Positions 1-10,907 of a stretch of DNA of 64,000 nt are shown here, in pieces (within the stretch, counting starts at the first letter, position 1; each line of letters begins with the position of its first letter). The translations under genes were made by a program, and so were the position numbers. The DNA is from Euglena gracilis. Lineage: Eukaryota; Euglenida; Euglenophyceae; Euglenales. The notes under the pieces are model-generated. The model was not told where the DNA came from, made no database searches, and worked only from the letters and a program-made list of their open reading frames with translations. The DNA lies in contig CP154956.1 of the NCBI GenBank assembly GCA_039621445.1, positions 2,269,873 through 2,333,872 of the forward strand. Direction: 5' to 3'.

Positions 1-1190
1 TGGGGCTGGCGACCTTCTTCCTTCTCCCAGCACATGGCCGACAAACTCCACTCGGCGCATGAAGAGCTTGACCTTCTTGGGGTCCGAGACCCACTTGTCG
101 CGCTCAAGGGCTGCCAGCGTCTCCCAAACATCTGCGGCATGGGCCTTCAGGAAGTCTTCTTCGGATGTGCCGACTTTTCTTCTGGTGCAAATGATGATGT
201 CATCAAAGTACGGCCTAGAGTGTCTTTGCAGTCCGGCACACGTCGCATCGATGTCCCGTTGCAGCAGTGCTGGGCCCACATTGATCCCTTGTGGGACCAC
301 GGTCCACTGCCACAGGCCGCCCGGCATTTTGATTTTGGTGATTGGCCGGGACTTGGCGTCAAGGGCGACTTGATGGAAGGCATCCCGGAGGTCCACTGTG
401 CTGAACAGCTCACATCTTGCCTGCTCGGCCACGATCTCCTCGGTGAGGGGCAGCGGGTAACTGTCCGGCTGCAGCTGCTTGTTGGTGAGCGCGTAATCGC
501 ACACCAGTCTCCACTTCCCGCTTTTCTTTTTTATTGGGAAGGCGATTGCTCTCCACGGTCCCCTCCCGGGTTCCAGCTTGCCATCCTTCCGGCACTCTGC
601 CGCCATTTCCCTCAGGGCATCATGTCTTTCTCCTCTCAGGTGGATCACTATGCCCACCACTGACACTGCCCCTGGCTTCAACCTGAGCACGGCCTTGCCA
701 TGCGTCCCTCCTGCTGGGGGATTTGGCCACACTCTTTCCCTGAAGACGCGTCCTGCGTATTCATTCGGGATTTCCTGCCGGAGCTTGGAGGCCAGTGGAT
801 CTGGATGCTCGTCGTCTGACTGCACCACGCCTCTGATTTGCACCTGCTCCCCCTGCACTCGGAGGACGTGCCTTGCTGCTTCCTGGAGTGCCTCGTTGTC
901 GGAGATCTCCTCATCCGACGCACCTTCGTCCTCCTCGGCTTCATGGATCTCTCCGGGAATGCACATCCGCATCTTCTGCACCAATGCCAGCATTTGCTCC
1001 TCCGCATCATCTTCTTCCCCACAGACACTCTTCTTCCTCTTGATGTTGTGATGATGACAGGGGTTGCTGGAGGGGTGTTCGGTTGAGAATGCTGGGTGTG
1101 GTTGCGGCTCTTGCTGGATGACCACTGCTGCTGTCGATCGTCCTTGTCCTTGGACGGTGCTGTTCTTTTTGCTCCCACAGCACCCACCAT
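1..1190 (-). pseudogene. pol: reverse transcriptase fragment of E3
   Basis: Read on the minus strand, this encodes the acidic PR-RT linker and the fingers and palm of a Ty3/gypsy reverse transcriptase. The catalytic YFDD box lies at about 187-212. The thumb and RNase H are beyond the window start. A 2-base deletion near 1012 shifts the frame relative to E2. A fifth A in the A-run at 1166-1170 (minus strand) joins the protease C-terminal frame directly to the RT linker frame, whereas E1 and E2 have four. It is a broken partial copy. Confidence 0.8.
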
Positions 1191-1314
1191 GGCGGATCAT
1201 GCAGCTGGAGTGCATCCCTCCACGGCTGCACGTCGAGGCGATTGACCTTCAACCACGGATATCCGAGGATGAGGTCGCAGCCGATGTCCCCATCGTGTGC
1301 GGTGACGGTGCTGC

Positions 1315-1645
1315 TGTATACGTCCGTTGTCACCACCCGCCGTTGGACGGCCACGGGGCAGCTCATACTGCTTGCCGTGGCACGCCCTCAGGCGGGGAAC
1401 TACACCCAAGGTCCGGGCAACCAGCGCCCCGTCCTTGGGCGCAGTTACGCGCGCCGGTCGATCCCCGCGGTATGCCCTCTGCCCGTACGGGATCGACCAG
1501 GACTCACACGGCGGGACCTGGGTCTCGAAACCACGACCTCCCGCGTGTGAGCCCAGCACCCTACCGAATAAGCTACTCGAGCGATACTCGGCTTGGTACT
1601 GCGCGCCGGCTACCAACCTCCGTAGGATCTCCCGTCTGCCGCACA
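1315..1645 (-). mobile_element. tRNA-Val-like SINE unit in E3
   Basis: This matches the 331-bp unit at 15527-15857 of E2. On the minus strand it has a tRNA-like head with an A-box-like word TAGCTTATTCGG, a CTCACAC anticodon-loop-like word and a degenerate B-box near 1520. It sits inside the protease C-terminal region, interrupting it. See the E2 copies for details. Confidence 0.6.
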
Positions 1646-2197
1646 CACTCCCCTCCAAGAGCCTTACTACACTAGCCCACTGCGTCACTATGGCCGTGGC
1701 CCCTTCAGCTCGGAATTCTGCCTCACACGGCCCTAGTTGGCTGAGTGCCTCTCACGAGTACTGCGTCACCAGGCTGCCGACCCCTGCAGCTCGGGTTTGC
1801 TATTGCCGGCAGTTTACGTGTTGTTGACTTCCACGGGCTCTGCCGCCTTGGAGCGTCCCCCTTGGCATCGGCTTGAGACTTTGGAACGGTGTAGGAGTTT
1901 CAGTCGCCCTAGACTCGGCGCGTCCTCCTCCGCCTTCCGGTTGGACGTGTAATTTGCCGATTTCCGCTTGGACGAGTAATTCCATTGGTGGTACGCAAAG
2001 TGAAGGGTCTTGCGGAAATACGTTTGCATGCCAGCTATCCCATGAACCCTTTCCTACTTTGCTCAGCATTCCGAGCGGAAATGTGGAGTGGGGGTAGGGG
2101 ACCCGAAATAATTCCGGGTACTGACCGTGAAGACGGATGGAAAGGGGGGGGTAAGGTTGATCAGGTGTCCGCGGAACCCGCGGAACCTCGGGCTCCC

Positions 2198-3161
2198 CTA
2201 CTTCAAATGCGAACCGGCCGCATACCCGGCAACGGACTTTTTGGTGGAATAGATGGAATTCAATGACCGCACCGCCATTCGGGCCTCATTAAATTGCCCG
2301 TCCGAGGTCTCATCCCCCTCCCTGCCCGAAGCCGGGGTGTCCTCCTCCAAACAAGATATCTTGAAAGCGACCTTTTGCCGGTTGGAGGAGTAACCACGGT
2401 CCTCGCGGCGCTTACCGCGATTTCCGTAGCCGGTCAGGGGGGAACGAGATCTGGGACATTTGGATGAGTGGTGGTCTTTGGAACCGCAAAGTGAACAACG
2501 GGTTTTGTGGCGGGATTCCGCGTAACAGGGGGAACGGTATTCCGTTTTTCCGTCAAACCGTCGTGGTGAACGGGTTTCCCGTCGACCATGACCGGTGTAT
2601 CGGGACTTCCCCGTTGACTCGCGCGAAGAGGATGATCCACTTCGCGAACGAGATCGTGAGGAATCGCGATTGAAATCACGTTTTCGGGTAGGGGGACCAG
2701 GTGACCGACCGCGAGAAGGACGGGTTTCCCGACCATCACGCGATGGTGACTTGGGCCTACTACCGCTAAAGCGGTGTTCCGAAGAACGTGAAACTCCCGA
2801 TTGACGTGAAAACGCTGAGGAACCCGATCCCCGTGAGGAGGTCGAGCCCCTTGGGCTTCCAATACGCTTTCGCGCATCGAGATTCGGGCATTCCCGAGAC
2901 ATGTGAACAGATCTGTTGCACAAAAAGCACAGTTTATCCGTGCCTTGGTCCGAGGAACGCCGATTCCGCGTTTTCAGTCCCGTGGTGCTTGGGGGTTCGG
3001 GAATTGGAACTTGTTTCATTCAAACCGTTCCAATCCCTGCAATCTTCATCACAATTGCTCAATGAGCTCATCAACAAGTCATAATCAAAATTGGGGTTTT
3101 GGCTTGTGCTCTGCATCTTTTGAGATGGGTAAAAAGGCAAAAACCCAAAAAATTCACACAA
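2198..3161 (-). pseudogene. gag: Gag remnant of copy A (N-terminus fused out of frame to zinc-knuckle region)
   Basis: 3161-2934 encodes the Gag start (FLPFYPSQKMQST..., FDYDLLMSSLS). 3019-2198 is in another frame and encodes the zinc-knuckle region with an Arg/Ser-rich stretch. The first knuckle CFLCNRSVHMSREC keeps the C-x2-C-x4-H-x4-C spacing but has Val where copy C has Gly. The second is CSLCGSKDHHSSKC. About 3 kb of Gag present in copy C is deleted between the two parts. Confidence 0.75.
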
Positions 3162-3371
3162 ATAAGCAGAGAAACTGGGACCAGAAATGTTGTATCGTCG
3201 ATTACCGAACAGAGCCTTCTGAGACCTGTATCCTTGCTTAAAGGTTGGCTATGGGCCAGGAACAGTACTTTCACCGTGTTTCACGGCTCAGTACGATCCT
3301 CACCACCAGTCAACCACAGAGTTTCATTGTGTGGAACGTCTGTGCGGGATCGTTGCCTAAATTTGCTACCA

Positions 3372-3799
3372 AGTGTACGTCCAAAGCTTTCCCTTTTCCC
3401 CTTTTTGGGACTTTCTGAAAAAGCCTTTCGCTTTCGCCTTGGTGCGAAGCCTACTTATGGTAGGGAAAAGTCTTTGGCGTAACGAAAAGTGGTTTTCCCC
3501 TTTTCTTCCCAATTCCCCAGGAAGCAAAGCACAAAGCAAAGATTCAGAAGTTTCTTCTGAGATCAAGTTCGACTGTTCCGAGGGTTTTTCCCTCTGACAA
3601 AACCAATGGTCAAACTTTGAGATTGTGAGAGTAAAGAACACCACCTGTGGGGGAAGGAGAGAAAAGTGCTGACGTGTCCAGGGGCAGATCCCAGAAGGGT
3701 CTGCCACGATCTTACCAGCTGTGGGTTTCCACAGTGGTGTGACCGTCACAGAACCCACTCTGCAGATATCCTACAGAGCTGGGACGTGCCTGGTACACA
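3372..3799 (-). repeat. LTR of copy A (428 bp)
   Basis: It is the reverse complement of the LTRs of element C, with the same 428-bp length. Minus-strand ends are TGTGTACC at 3799 and GTACACT at 3372. A primer-binding site TGGTAGCAAAT follows directly (3371-3361 on the minus strand). Confidence 0.9.
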
Positions 3800-4168
3800 C
3801 CAACCCACTGATCATCCACAGTCTCCTTTTGGCAAAATCCCAACCCTCATGGCTAGGGTCTATGGCTGAACCATATACCCTGAGTCCATTTCTGTATGTT
3901 TGTGTGCTGGACTCTCTTCTAATTGGGGGGGATTTGGTCCGCGCGTCCACAGGCTCATTTCTTACTAAGCTGGGATCTCTTAATTTGGAAAAATCTGGGG
4001 GATGGCACCTGGAAAACTGCAATTCCACAGCCAGCCGCCAATATCATTGGATGCGCCTTCCAGAGCGCTATCCAATGATACCCATTTTAAGGCGTCACTC
4101 AGCCGTTTCCCAACTTTCACTTCTGGAGCCTCTTCTAGGCTGGAGCGTGGCTGTGTAAACAGCCAACA
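3800..4168. other. unassigned spacer between copies A and B, with one long hairpin
   Basis: I see no gene. The only structure is an inverted repeat: 11 bp at 4042-4052 pairs perfectly with 4070-4080, and a further GCGC/GCGC pairing sits inside after a one-base bulge. Confidence 0.5.
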
Positions 4169-4229
4169 CAGGTCTTACCTCCAGCTGTTCATCAGCCCTC
4201 TGGTCAGTGCCCTCGGACCTCGAGCTCCC

Positions 4230-7200
4230 CTACTTCAAATGCGAACCGGCCGCATAGCCGGCAACGGACTGTTTTGTTGAATATATGGAATTCAATGAGC
4301 GCACCGCCATTCGGGCCTCATTAAATTCTCCGTCTGAAGTCTCATCCCCCTCCCTGCCCGAAGCCCGGGTGTCCTCCTCCAAACAAGAAATCTTAAAAAA
4401 TGCGTTTTGCCGGTTGAAGGAGTTACCACGGTCCTCGCGGCGCTTACTGCGATTTCCGTAGCCGGTCAGGGGGGAACGAGATCTGGGACATTTGGATGAG
4501 TGGTGGTCTTTGGAACCGCAAAGTGGACAACGGGACGTGTGGCGGGATTCCACATAACGGGGGGAACGGTACTCCGTACTTCCGTCACACCGTCGTGGTG
4601 AACGGGTTTCCCGTCGACCATGCCCGGTGTACCGGGAGTTCCCGGGTGACTCGCGCGAAGATGATGATCCACTTCGCGAATGAGATCGTGAGGAATCGCG
4701 ATTGAAATCACGTTTTCGGGTAGGGGGACCAGGTGACCGACCGCGAGAAGGACGGGTTTCCCGACCATCACGCGATGGTGACTTGGGCCTACTGCCGCTG
4801 AAGCGGTTCTCCGAAGACCGTGAAACTCCCGATTGACGTGAAAACGCCGAGGAACCCGATCCTCGTGAGGAGGTCGAGCCCCTTGGGCTTCCAATACGCT
4901 TTCGCGCTTCGGGATTCAAGCACTCCCGAGACATGTGACCAGATTTATTGCACAAAAAGCACAGTTTATCCGGCCTTGGTCCGAGGAACGCTGATTCCGC
5001 GTTTTCGGTCCCGTGGTGGGTGATCTTGGTGACATGGGTGATTTTTGCAACACATTACCCGCACCTGCAGGGATTCCCACGGTGGGATGCGTTTGGGAAG
5101 CGGACTGTATTTGTCCCAAAACTTGTGTGAGCTTGAGTTACTTTGACACATAATTCCAACGTTGGGCAAGAGTCATCTCATGCCTCGCCAACTCCTCGCG
5201 ATGGATATCCTTCCCGAGGGATGATGTGAAATGCAACAAAACCGCATCGAATTGTTCGCGCATTTGCTTCTCGCTAAGTTCATCAACTTCAGAAGCAAGT
5301 GCTAACCATTTGGCATACCAAAGGTCAATGGATTTCTATTTGTGATCCGATGGTGTGCATTGTCGCCATTTTCTTCTCCAGGGTAATCCTGGTGAGCAGA
5401 CTCGATTTGGTAGAAGCATATTGCTCAACCAGATCATCGAATGATACGCCATTACGTATCACCAAATTGCGTGTGCGTTCTCGCTCCTCCCTCGGTAGGC
5501 AATCGATGAATTCAATTTGACTACCTCTGGATTTGAATCTTGGGTGGGTCCCTTTAGTGCCCAGTAGGACTGCCAGTCCCGAAAAAATTGCCTCCATGTG
5601 GTTGGATCCCCGTCCCGTTGGGGTTTCACCTTGTTCGCGATTGCGATGGTGCCCTTAAAGTCTCTCTGAGTAACCCGCTGACTCTCGGTGGTATACCAGG
5701 GGCTTGGGTCCGGGTAATTCTTAGCACCAAACGCGTTTCGCGTATTTTCCGCTCCATGTGTACCCCGTGCAGGATTTTCTGCACCAAATGTAGGGGTGGC
5801 AGGATTTTCCTGCGGGAATGGCGAAAAATGCGGTGAAATTTTCCCGGTGGGGCGGGTTTCCCGCAGAAAACCCGATTGGTGATCTGGTAATCCAGAACCC
5901 GTTGGTGGTTAATAAAATCGCGAATGCGATAAATGACCAATACCAGGTGTGGGATGTTGTCTCATTCCTCGTACAAGATTGGAATGTTTAATTTCTTGGT
6001 GGAGACTCGAATTTTCGAGCGGTGGATCAATTTCCTCATCGGAAATGTCCTGTGAAAGGTAGGTTTGTGGTGTGGGCAAATGTAAATGTGGTACAATTCG
6101 CGTTTTCGCGGGTGGTTGTACCGAATTCCCGGTGGATGAAGGGATTCCTACTCCAGAAATGGTAATTTGAGAACGCGATACCGGGACGTTTGGAATAGCA
6201 ACCGCAGCGCTTACCGCGGTGGGTGGTGGCACAACCGGTACTGGAGTGGACATTTTATCCAAACTCGCGGACAAGTCATGCACCGTTTCTTCCAAGTGTT
6301 CCACCAACTGGAGTTGACCGCAAATACGGTCAACCTCAGTCTCCTAACGCCTAATGTGTTTGCGGTAACGAGAAAAAATAATGCAAGTGTGGCAACTTTT
6401 CAGAAACCAAGTGTAGGTCTTGGACAAGTTGTCCTTGGGATTTTCCCACATTCTGGCGTTGACCCGCGAGCGCTTTTACTGCATTTGAGACAACTTGCAA
6501 TTCGTGGGGAGATTTGGTGGGGGTTTCCGCGGTGGTGCGCAAATTTTCCGCGGTTGGCTTTTCCAACAACGCATAAATTCGTCCATCCAACCGTGAAACC
6601 TCATCTTGCATGGATCGGGCATTCCGATTCACAGACTCCTGAAGTTGAATCAAACTCGTGCAAAATGCTTGCAAGGTTTCCTTGTTGTCGCCAAGCATTT
6701 TGTTATAAAATGAGCGAAATTCCGGTGACTCGGATATCCGAGCGCTCAAAACATTGGGAAGTGAGCGAATTTCGCTACTGTGGTGGACAACAGGGTGCAA
6801 CGAGTTTGTAATTCCCCAATAGCGGCTTGAATACCACTAATGTCAGGAATTCGCTTGGAAAGTGCAGAAACACGCTCCAGCAAACCGACAATGGTGGCAT
6901 TAATACCGCCAATGTCCGCTTGCATTTGTTGTTGCGCGAAATCCAACCGTTGTGCGCAATCCGGGATTTTCGCCTTCAAGGAGGTTAATCCATCCTGATT
7001 TGCGGCACAATGGCAGGATTTCTGCTCCAAGTGTAAAAGTCGTTCCTCCAAAATATGGATTTGCGTACGGGGATCAAAATTTTCTTGCACTTTCGCCTTA
7101 AATTGCTTCAAACGCTCGATTTCCGAGCAAAGATGCAAAATGCGTTGTTGCGCTTCTTGGAAAGAAGTGGTGAGTGCGACAAAATGCTCAACCGCAACAA

Positions 7201-8464
7201 AGTTACCGATTTCCGGCATTTTGGGGGTGGCATTTTGTGCGTGTAACTGGTGCTGCAATTGCAGTAGCACGGTCGAACATTTTTCCATTTTGGCAAAAAG
7301 ATGGCTCATACCACCTTGCAAATGCAGAAACTTGGAATCATTCCGCGTTTCTGCTTCATGCAGTGTTTCACTCATTTGTTGGAAATTTTGTGGAAGTTGG
7401 ATGCGCAAAATACTTTCAGCACTTCCTCGAAAATGCTGAAGGTCTTTCCTCGCATTTTCAAAATTGTTTTGGCAATATTTGCCGATTTCCTGCAAATAAT
7501 TCCAGCAATATTACAGTTTGGTGTTGACAACCCTTTGATTGTCCTCATCAAACTGCAAAACCTTTTTAAGCATGGTTGCGCATTCCGCAACGCATTGGTG
7601 GACATGCAAAATTTGCTTGCTCAGCGGGTGACCCGCTGGGAGTTGACAGAGAATTCGGTAAACATCGCCGGGGGTGAGGAGGTCATCCCTCAAATCATCA
7701 TCATAGTCCTCACACAATGGAAACGGTACCTCAGATTTCCGGTACCACCAGACGCATAGCTGGGTTCCATGGCAAAGAAGGGAAAACCGCAGTTTCCGCG
7801 GGTAATCCTGGCAATGCGCGAAATGGTGTGGGGGAGGGGGGTAATTGAGGAAGGGGTTGGAAAATACACGGTGTTTCCCCCGTGTTGCCCTCCAAAAGGC
7901 CCACCGATGCCTCCACCGGGGATCTTTTGGGTGTGAACAGAGCAAAGGGCAAATACCACTTTGTTCATGGGTGACATGGCTAACCAAGTGTAAGCGGGGT
8001 TCATCCCCATTAGTCTTGTGATCCAGATGGGCTTGGGCAAGGGGTTCATCCCCTCGCCGCATAAATGATGGGTGAATCGGGATGGAGGTAGGCATTTTGC
8101 CACCTAAATCCTGCACAACCAATGACAATGATGATGAAGAGGGTTCATTACCTTCTTGCAGAAATGAAGCCGTTTCGCCTTGTGACAATGACAACTGATG
8201 CAATGTGTCTTCTTGTTGCCTGGGGGGTCGGGAATTAGAACTTGTTTGCATCGAACCGTTCCAATCCCCGCCATCTTCATCAAGATTGGTCAATGAACTC
8301 ACCAACAAGTCATAATCAAATTTATGGTTGGCGGTTGTGCTCTGCATCTTTTGAGATGGGTAAAAAGGCAAAAACCCAAAAATTAACACAAATAAGCAGA
8401 GAAACAGGGACCAGAAAGGTTGTATCGGCGAATACCGACCAGAGCCTTCTGATACCTGTATCAT
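4230..8464 (-). pseudogene. gag: Gag of copy B, broken by several frameshifts and stops
   Basis: Successive minus-strand open segments align in order with Gag of element C: N-terminus 8464-7511, coiled coil 7495-6351, Pro-rich part 6307-5626, segment 5597-5325, and zinc-knuckle/Arg-Ser region 5119-4230. The knuckle CxxC is split by a frameshift, and the second knuckle CPLCGSKDHHSSKC is intact. Sequence differs clearly from C, so A, B and C are separate insertions and useful for covariation tests. Confidence 0.8.
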
Positions 8465-8583
8465 TGCTTAAAGGTTGGCTAGGGGCCAGGAACAGTACTT
8501 CAGTACGATCCTCACCACCAGTCAACCACAGAGTTTCATTGTGTGGAACGTCTGTGCGGGATCGTTGCCTAAATCTGCCACCA

Positions 8584-9011
8584 AGTGTAAGTCCAAAGCT
8601 TTGCCTTTTCTCTTTTTGGGGACTTTCTGAAAAATCCTTTCGCTTTCGCCTTGGTGCGCAGCCCACTTATGGTAGGGAAAAGTCTTTGGCGTAACGAAAA
8701 GTGGTTTTCCCCTTTTCTTCCCAATTCCCCAAGAGGCAAAGCACAATACAAAGACTTCAGAAGTTTCTTCTGGAGTCAAGTTCGATTGTTTCGAGGGTTT
8801 TTCCCTCAGACAAAACCAATGGTCAAACTTTGAGACTATGACAGTGAAGAATACTACCTGTGGGGGAAGGAGAGAAAAGTGCTGACGTGTCCAGGGTCAG
8901 ATCCCAGAAGGGTCTTCCACGATCTTACCAGCTGCGATTTCCACAGTGGTGCGACCGTCACAGAACCCACTCTGCAGATATTCTACAGAGTTCGGACGTG
9001 CCTGGTACACA
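8584..9011 (-). repeat. LTR of copy B (428 bp)
   Basis: The length and terminal words match the LTRs of A and C. On the minus strand it runs from TGTGTACC at 9011 to TTACACT at 8584, and is followed by a TGGTGGCAGATTTAGG primer-binding-like site. Confidence 0.9.
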
Positions 9012-9365
9012 GAGGCCCACTGGATGGCCTGGGCAACGACGAGACCATTGACAGGTACGGAGAAGCGGGGACGCCGACGAGACAGGCTCGAGTACTACCG
9101 GGCAACATAGCCCAACCTGCCCAGAGGGTCGTGGGTGTGGTTGGTGCATGTGTTTGGGTTTCAAAAAATGAAAGGGGTGCCTCATCCCGAGGCGAAGAGA
9201 CGGGACTGGGCGGGGCGAAGAGTTCTGTCCAGGGGTTCCACCATAAGGGATGTAAGGGGATTATCATTGGGGAGTGTTTGGGAGTGTCTGTTTCGGCCCC
9301 TCCCAATGCGGTTTTGAGACATCGGGATTTGAGTTTCCGGGAGTGGGGTACAGTACCGTTTTCTA
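9012..9365. other. unassigned sequence
   Basis: It lies between the LTR of copy B and a minisatellite. I found no convincing coding, RNA or transposon signature. Confidence 0.4.
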
Positions 9366-9620
9366 CATGAGATGACCCATCTGGCGTGTTTCGACCCCAG
9401 TTTGGGGGGTACATTATCATTTTCGAGATAACCATCTGGTGAGTAGGCACCCCAGGAGGGTACATACATCGCTTCCGGCTGGAGATGACCCATCTGGTGT
9501 GTTCCGACCCCAGGTGCGGGGGTACATCACCACACTCGAGGTGACCCATCTGGTGACTTTCGACCCCAGGTGGGGGGTGCGTGTTCTGTGTTTCATGAAT
9601 GTTTTTCGACCTCAGTTTGT
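9366..9620. repeat. degenerate tandem repeat, unit about 57 bp
   Basis: The phrase GATGACCCATCTGG followed by a CGACCCCAG-like phrase recurs at about 9371, 9427, 9484 and 9541, a spacing of 56-57 bp. The copies have diverged. No coding potential is evident. Confidence 0.75.
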
Positions 9621-9759
9621 GAACCTGGTGGGTTGCGACGCCAGGGTACGCTCTGATTTGACTGTTCATGTTTGCCATGCCGGACCGTTCACGTTTTGAC
9701 ATTGGACATTTCAATGTTTTGACATTGGACCACGATCGTTGCCTCATTGCCTTTGTTTT

Positions 9760-10350
9760 TCAGCCTCCACCCAGTGAGTTTCGCCCCTGAGGGTGGAAGG
9801 CTTGAAATTTCAGAGAGAATGCAAGATGCTTGTTGGTTAATGGCCCCAGGCCCCTCACCCGCTGAGTTAAGACCGCGGGGCGGGGGGGGGGGAGGGTATT
9901 TCAAGTTTTCTGTTTTTCAGATAATTCCAGCCCACCCGCTGAGTTTCTCCCGCGAGGGGGGCAGCCTTTTAGTGATGTTTGGTTGGGAGCCCCCCCTCCT
10001 ACAAATCCCAGAGATAAGAGATATTCGCTGTTTTTTGCTGGTAGCAGACCCTGTGCCCACGGCCGCCGAGTTGCGATGGCGAGGGGGCACAGACGCCCCC
10101 CGGGGGGCGAGTTTTTTCGACCCCCCGGGGGGGGACGATCGGGACCCCCCCGGGGCGAGTTTCGACCCCCCGGGGTGGGGGACCCCCCGGGGCGAGTTTC
10201 GACCCCACGGGGGGGACGAACGTGACCCCCACCGGGGCGAGTTTCGACCCCTCGGGGGGGACGAACGGGACCCCCCCCTGGGGCAAATTTTAAACCCCCG
10301 GGGGGGACGAACGGGACCCCCCCCCGGGGCGAGTTTCGACCCCTCGGGTT
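9760..10350. repeat. G/C-rich tandem repeat, unit about 45 bp
   Basis: The early part has loose copies of CCCGCTGAGTTTC-like text. From about 10080 a tighter unit built on CGAGTTTCGACCCC plus a long G-run and GACGAACGGGACC recurs at roughly 10107, 10155, 10192, 10237, 10281 and 10328. Long open frames over it are by-products of the repeat. Confidence 0.8.
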
Positions 10351-10907
10351 GGTGGGTTCAGGATGCACAAGGAGTCATTTATAAATTGCCCAGCAATTTT
10401 CGTGGTGAGGGTAGTGTGCGCAGCCTGAAGAATAAATTAGGACTGCGCGCGCGCTGCGCAGTGTAATTTTTGGTTTTTCTGTTCAGTCAAACCTCATGAG
10501 TTGTTTGCTGGGCGCATGGGTTTTGGCCTTCTGGGATATCTGCGGACCATGGGATTGATTGAAGACTGAGAGATTTGAGTTTTGTGCTGTGGTTTAAGTT
10601 TGGAAATTTGAAGTGAAATTTGCCTGCCAATGGGTAGGAGGGCGAAGCACAAGGCAAAGGCGAAACCCAAGGCCAAGCCGAAGCCAGCCAAACAGGGAGG
10701 CCCGGCGTCGGGCGGCAGAAAAGGTGTGGATTGCGAAGAGAGCCCCCACCCTGGCGCCGCCCCTGTTTCAACGTGTGAGGGTTTTTGGGTGGTGGATCCT
10801 TTGTTTGGACCAAGGGCAAGTGTTTGAATTCTCACGCAAGGGGTTTTATTGCTTCACGGGTCGATGCGCCACATCGCCGTCGACAACTTGCTCGAGTGCT
10901 ACGCGAC
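10351..10907. other. unassigned sequence with a doubtful short Lys/Pro-rich frame
   Basis: A plus-strand frame opens at 10630 in a fair start context (GCCAATGGG) and reads MGRRAKHKAKAKPKAKPK before running into unremarkable sequence at 10827. It could be a first exon or chance. Nothing else is recognisable. Confidence 0.25.

Larger units (their letters stand above)
1..1941 (-). mobile_element. E3: fragment of MTase-bearing Ty3/gypsy element (PR-RT part plus SINE)
   Basis: The segment repeats 14212-16152 almost base for base. I find about three differences: a 2-base indel near 1012, one extra T in the run at 1166-1170 and one substitution near 1325. It carries the same SINE insertion in the protease region as E2, so it is a duplicate of that locus and not an independent transposition. 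It is cut off by the window start on the left and stops abruptly at 1941, where copy A of the other lineage begins. Confidence 0.9.
1942..3799 (-). mobile_element. copy A: truncated, internally deleted chromovirus (lineage C)
   Basis: Reading leftward from 3799: one complete LTR, the leader, the first residues of Gag, then a jump to the zinc-knuckle end of Gag, the gag-pol spacer and the start of the protease region, ending at 1942 against E3. Most of the coiled-coil part of Gag and all of RT-RH-IN are missing. Only one LTR is present. The junction at 1941/1942 looks like illegitimate recombination between two retroelement fragments. Confidence 0.85.
4169..9011 (-). mobile_element. copy B: truncated chromovirus (lineage C) with LTR, leader and gag
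   Basis: Reading leftward from 9011: LTR, primer-binding site, leader, full-length but frame-broken gag, then the gag-pol spacer. Similarity to element C stops at 4169, about ten bases beyond the donor-like GTAAGA motif (4178-4173, minus strand). No PR, RT, RH or IN is present, and there is no second LTR. Confidence 0.85.
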
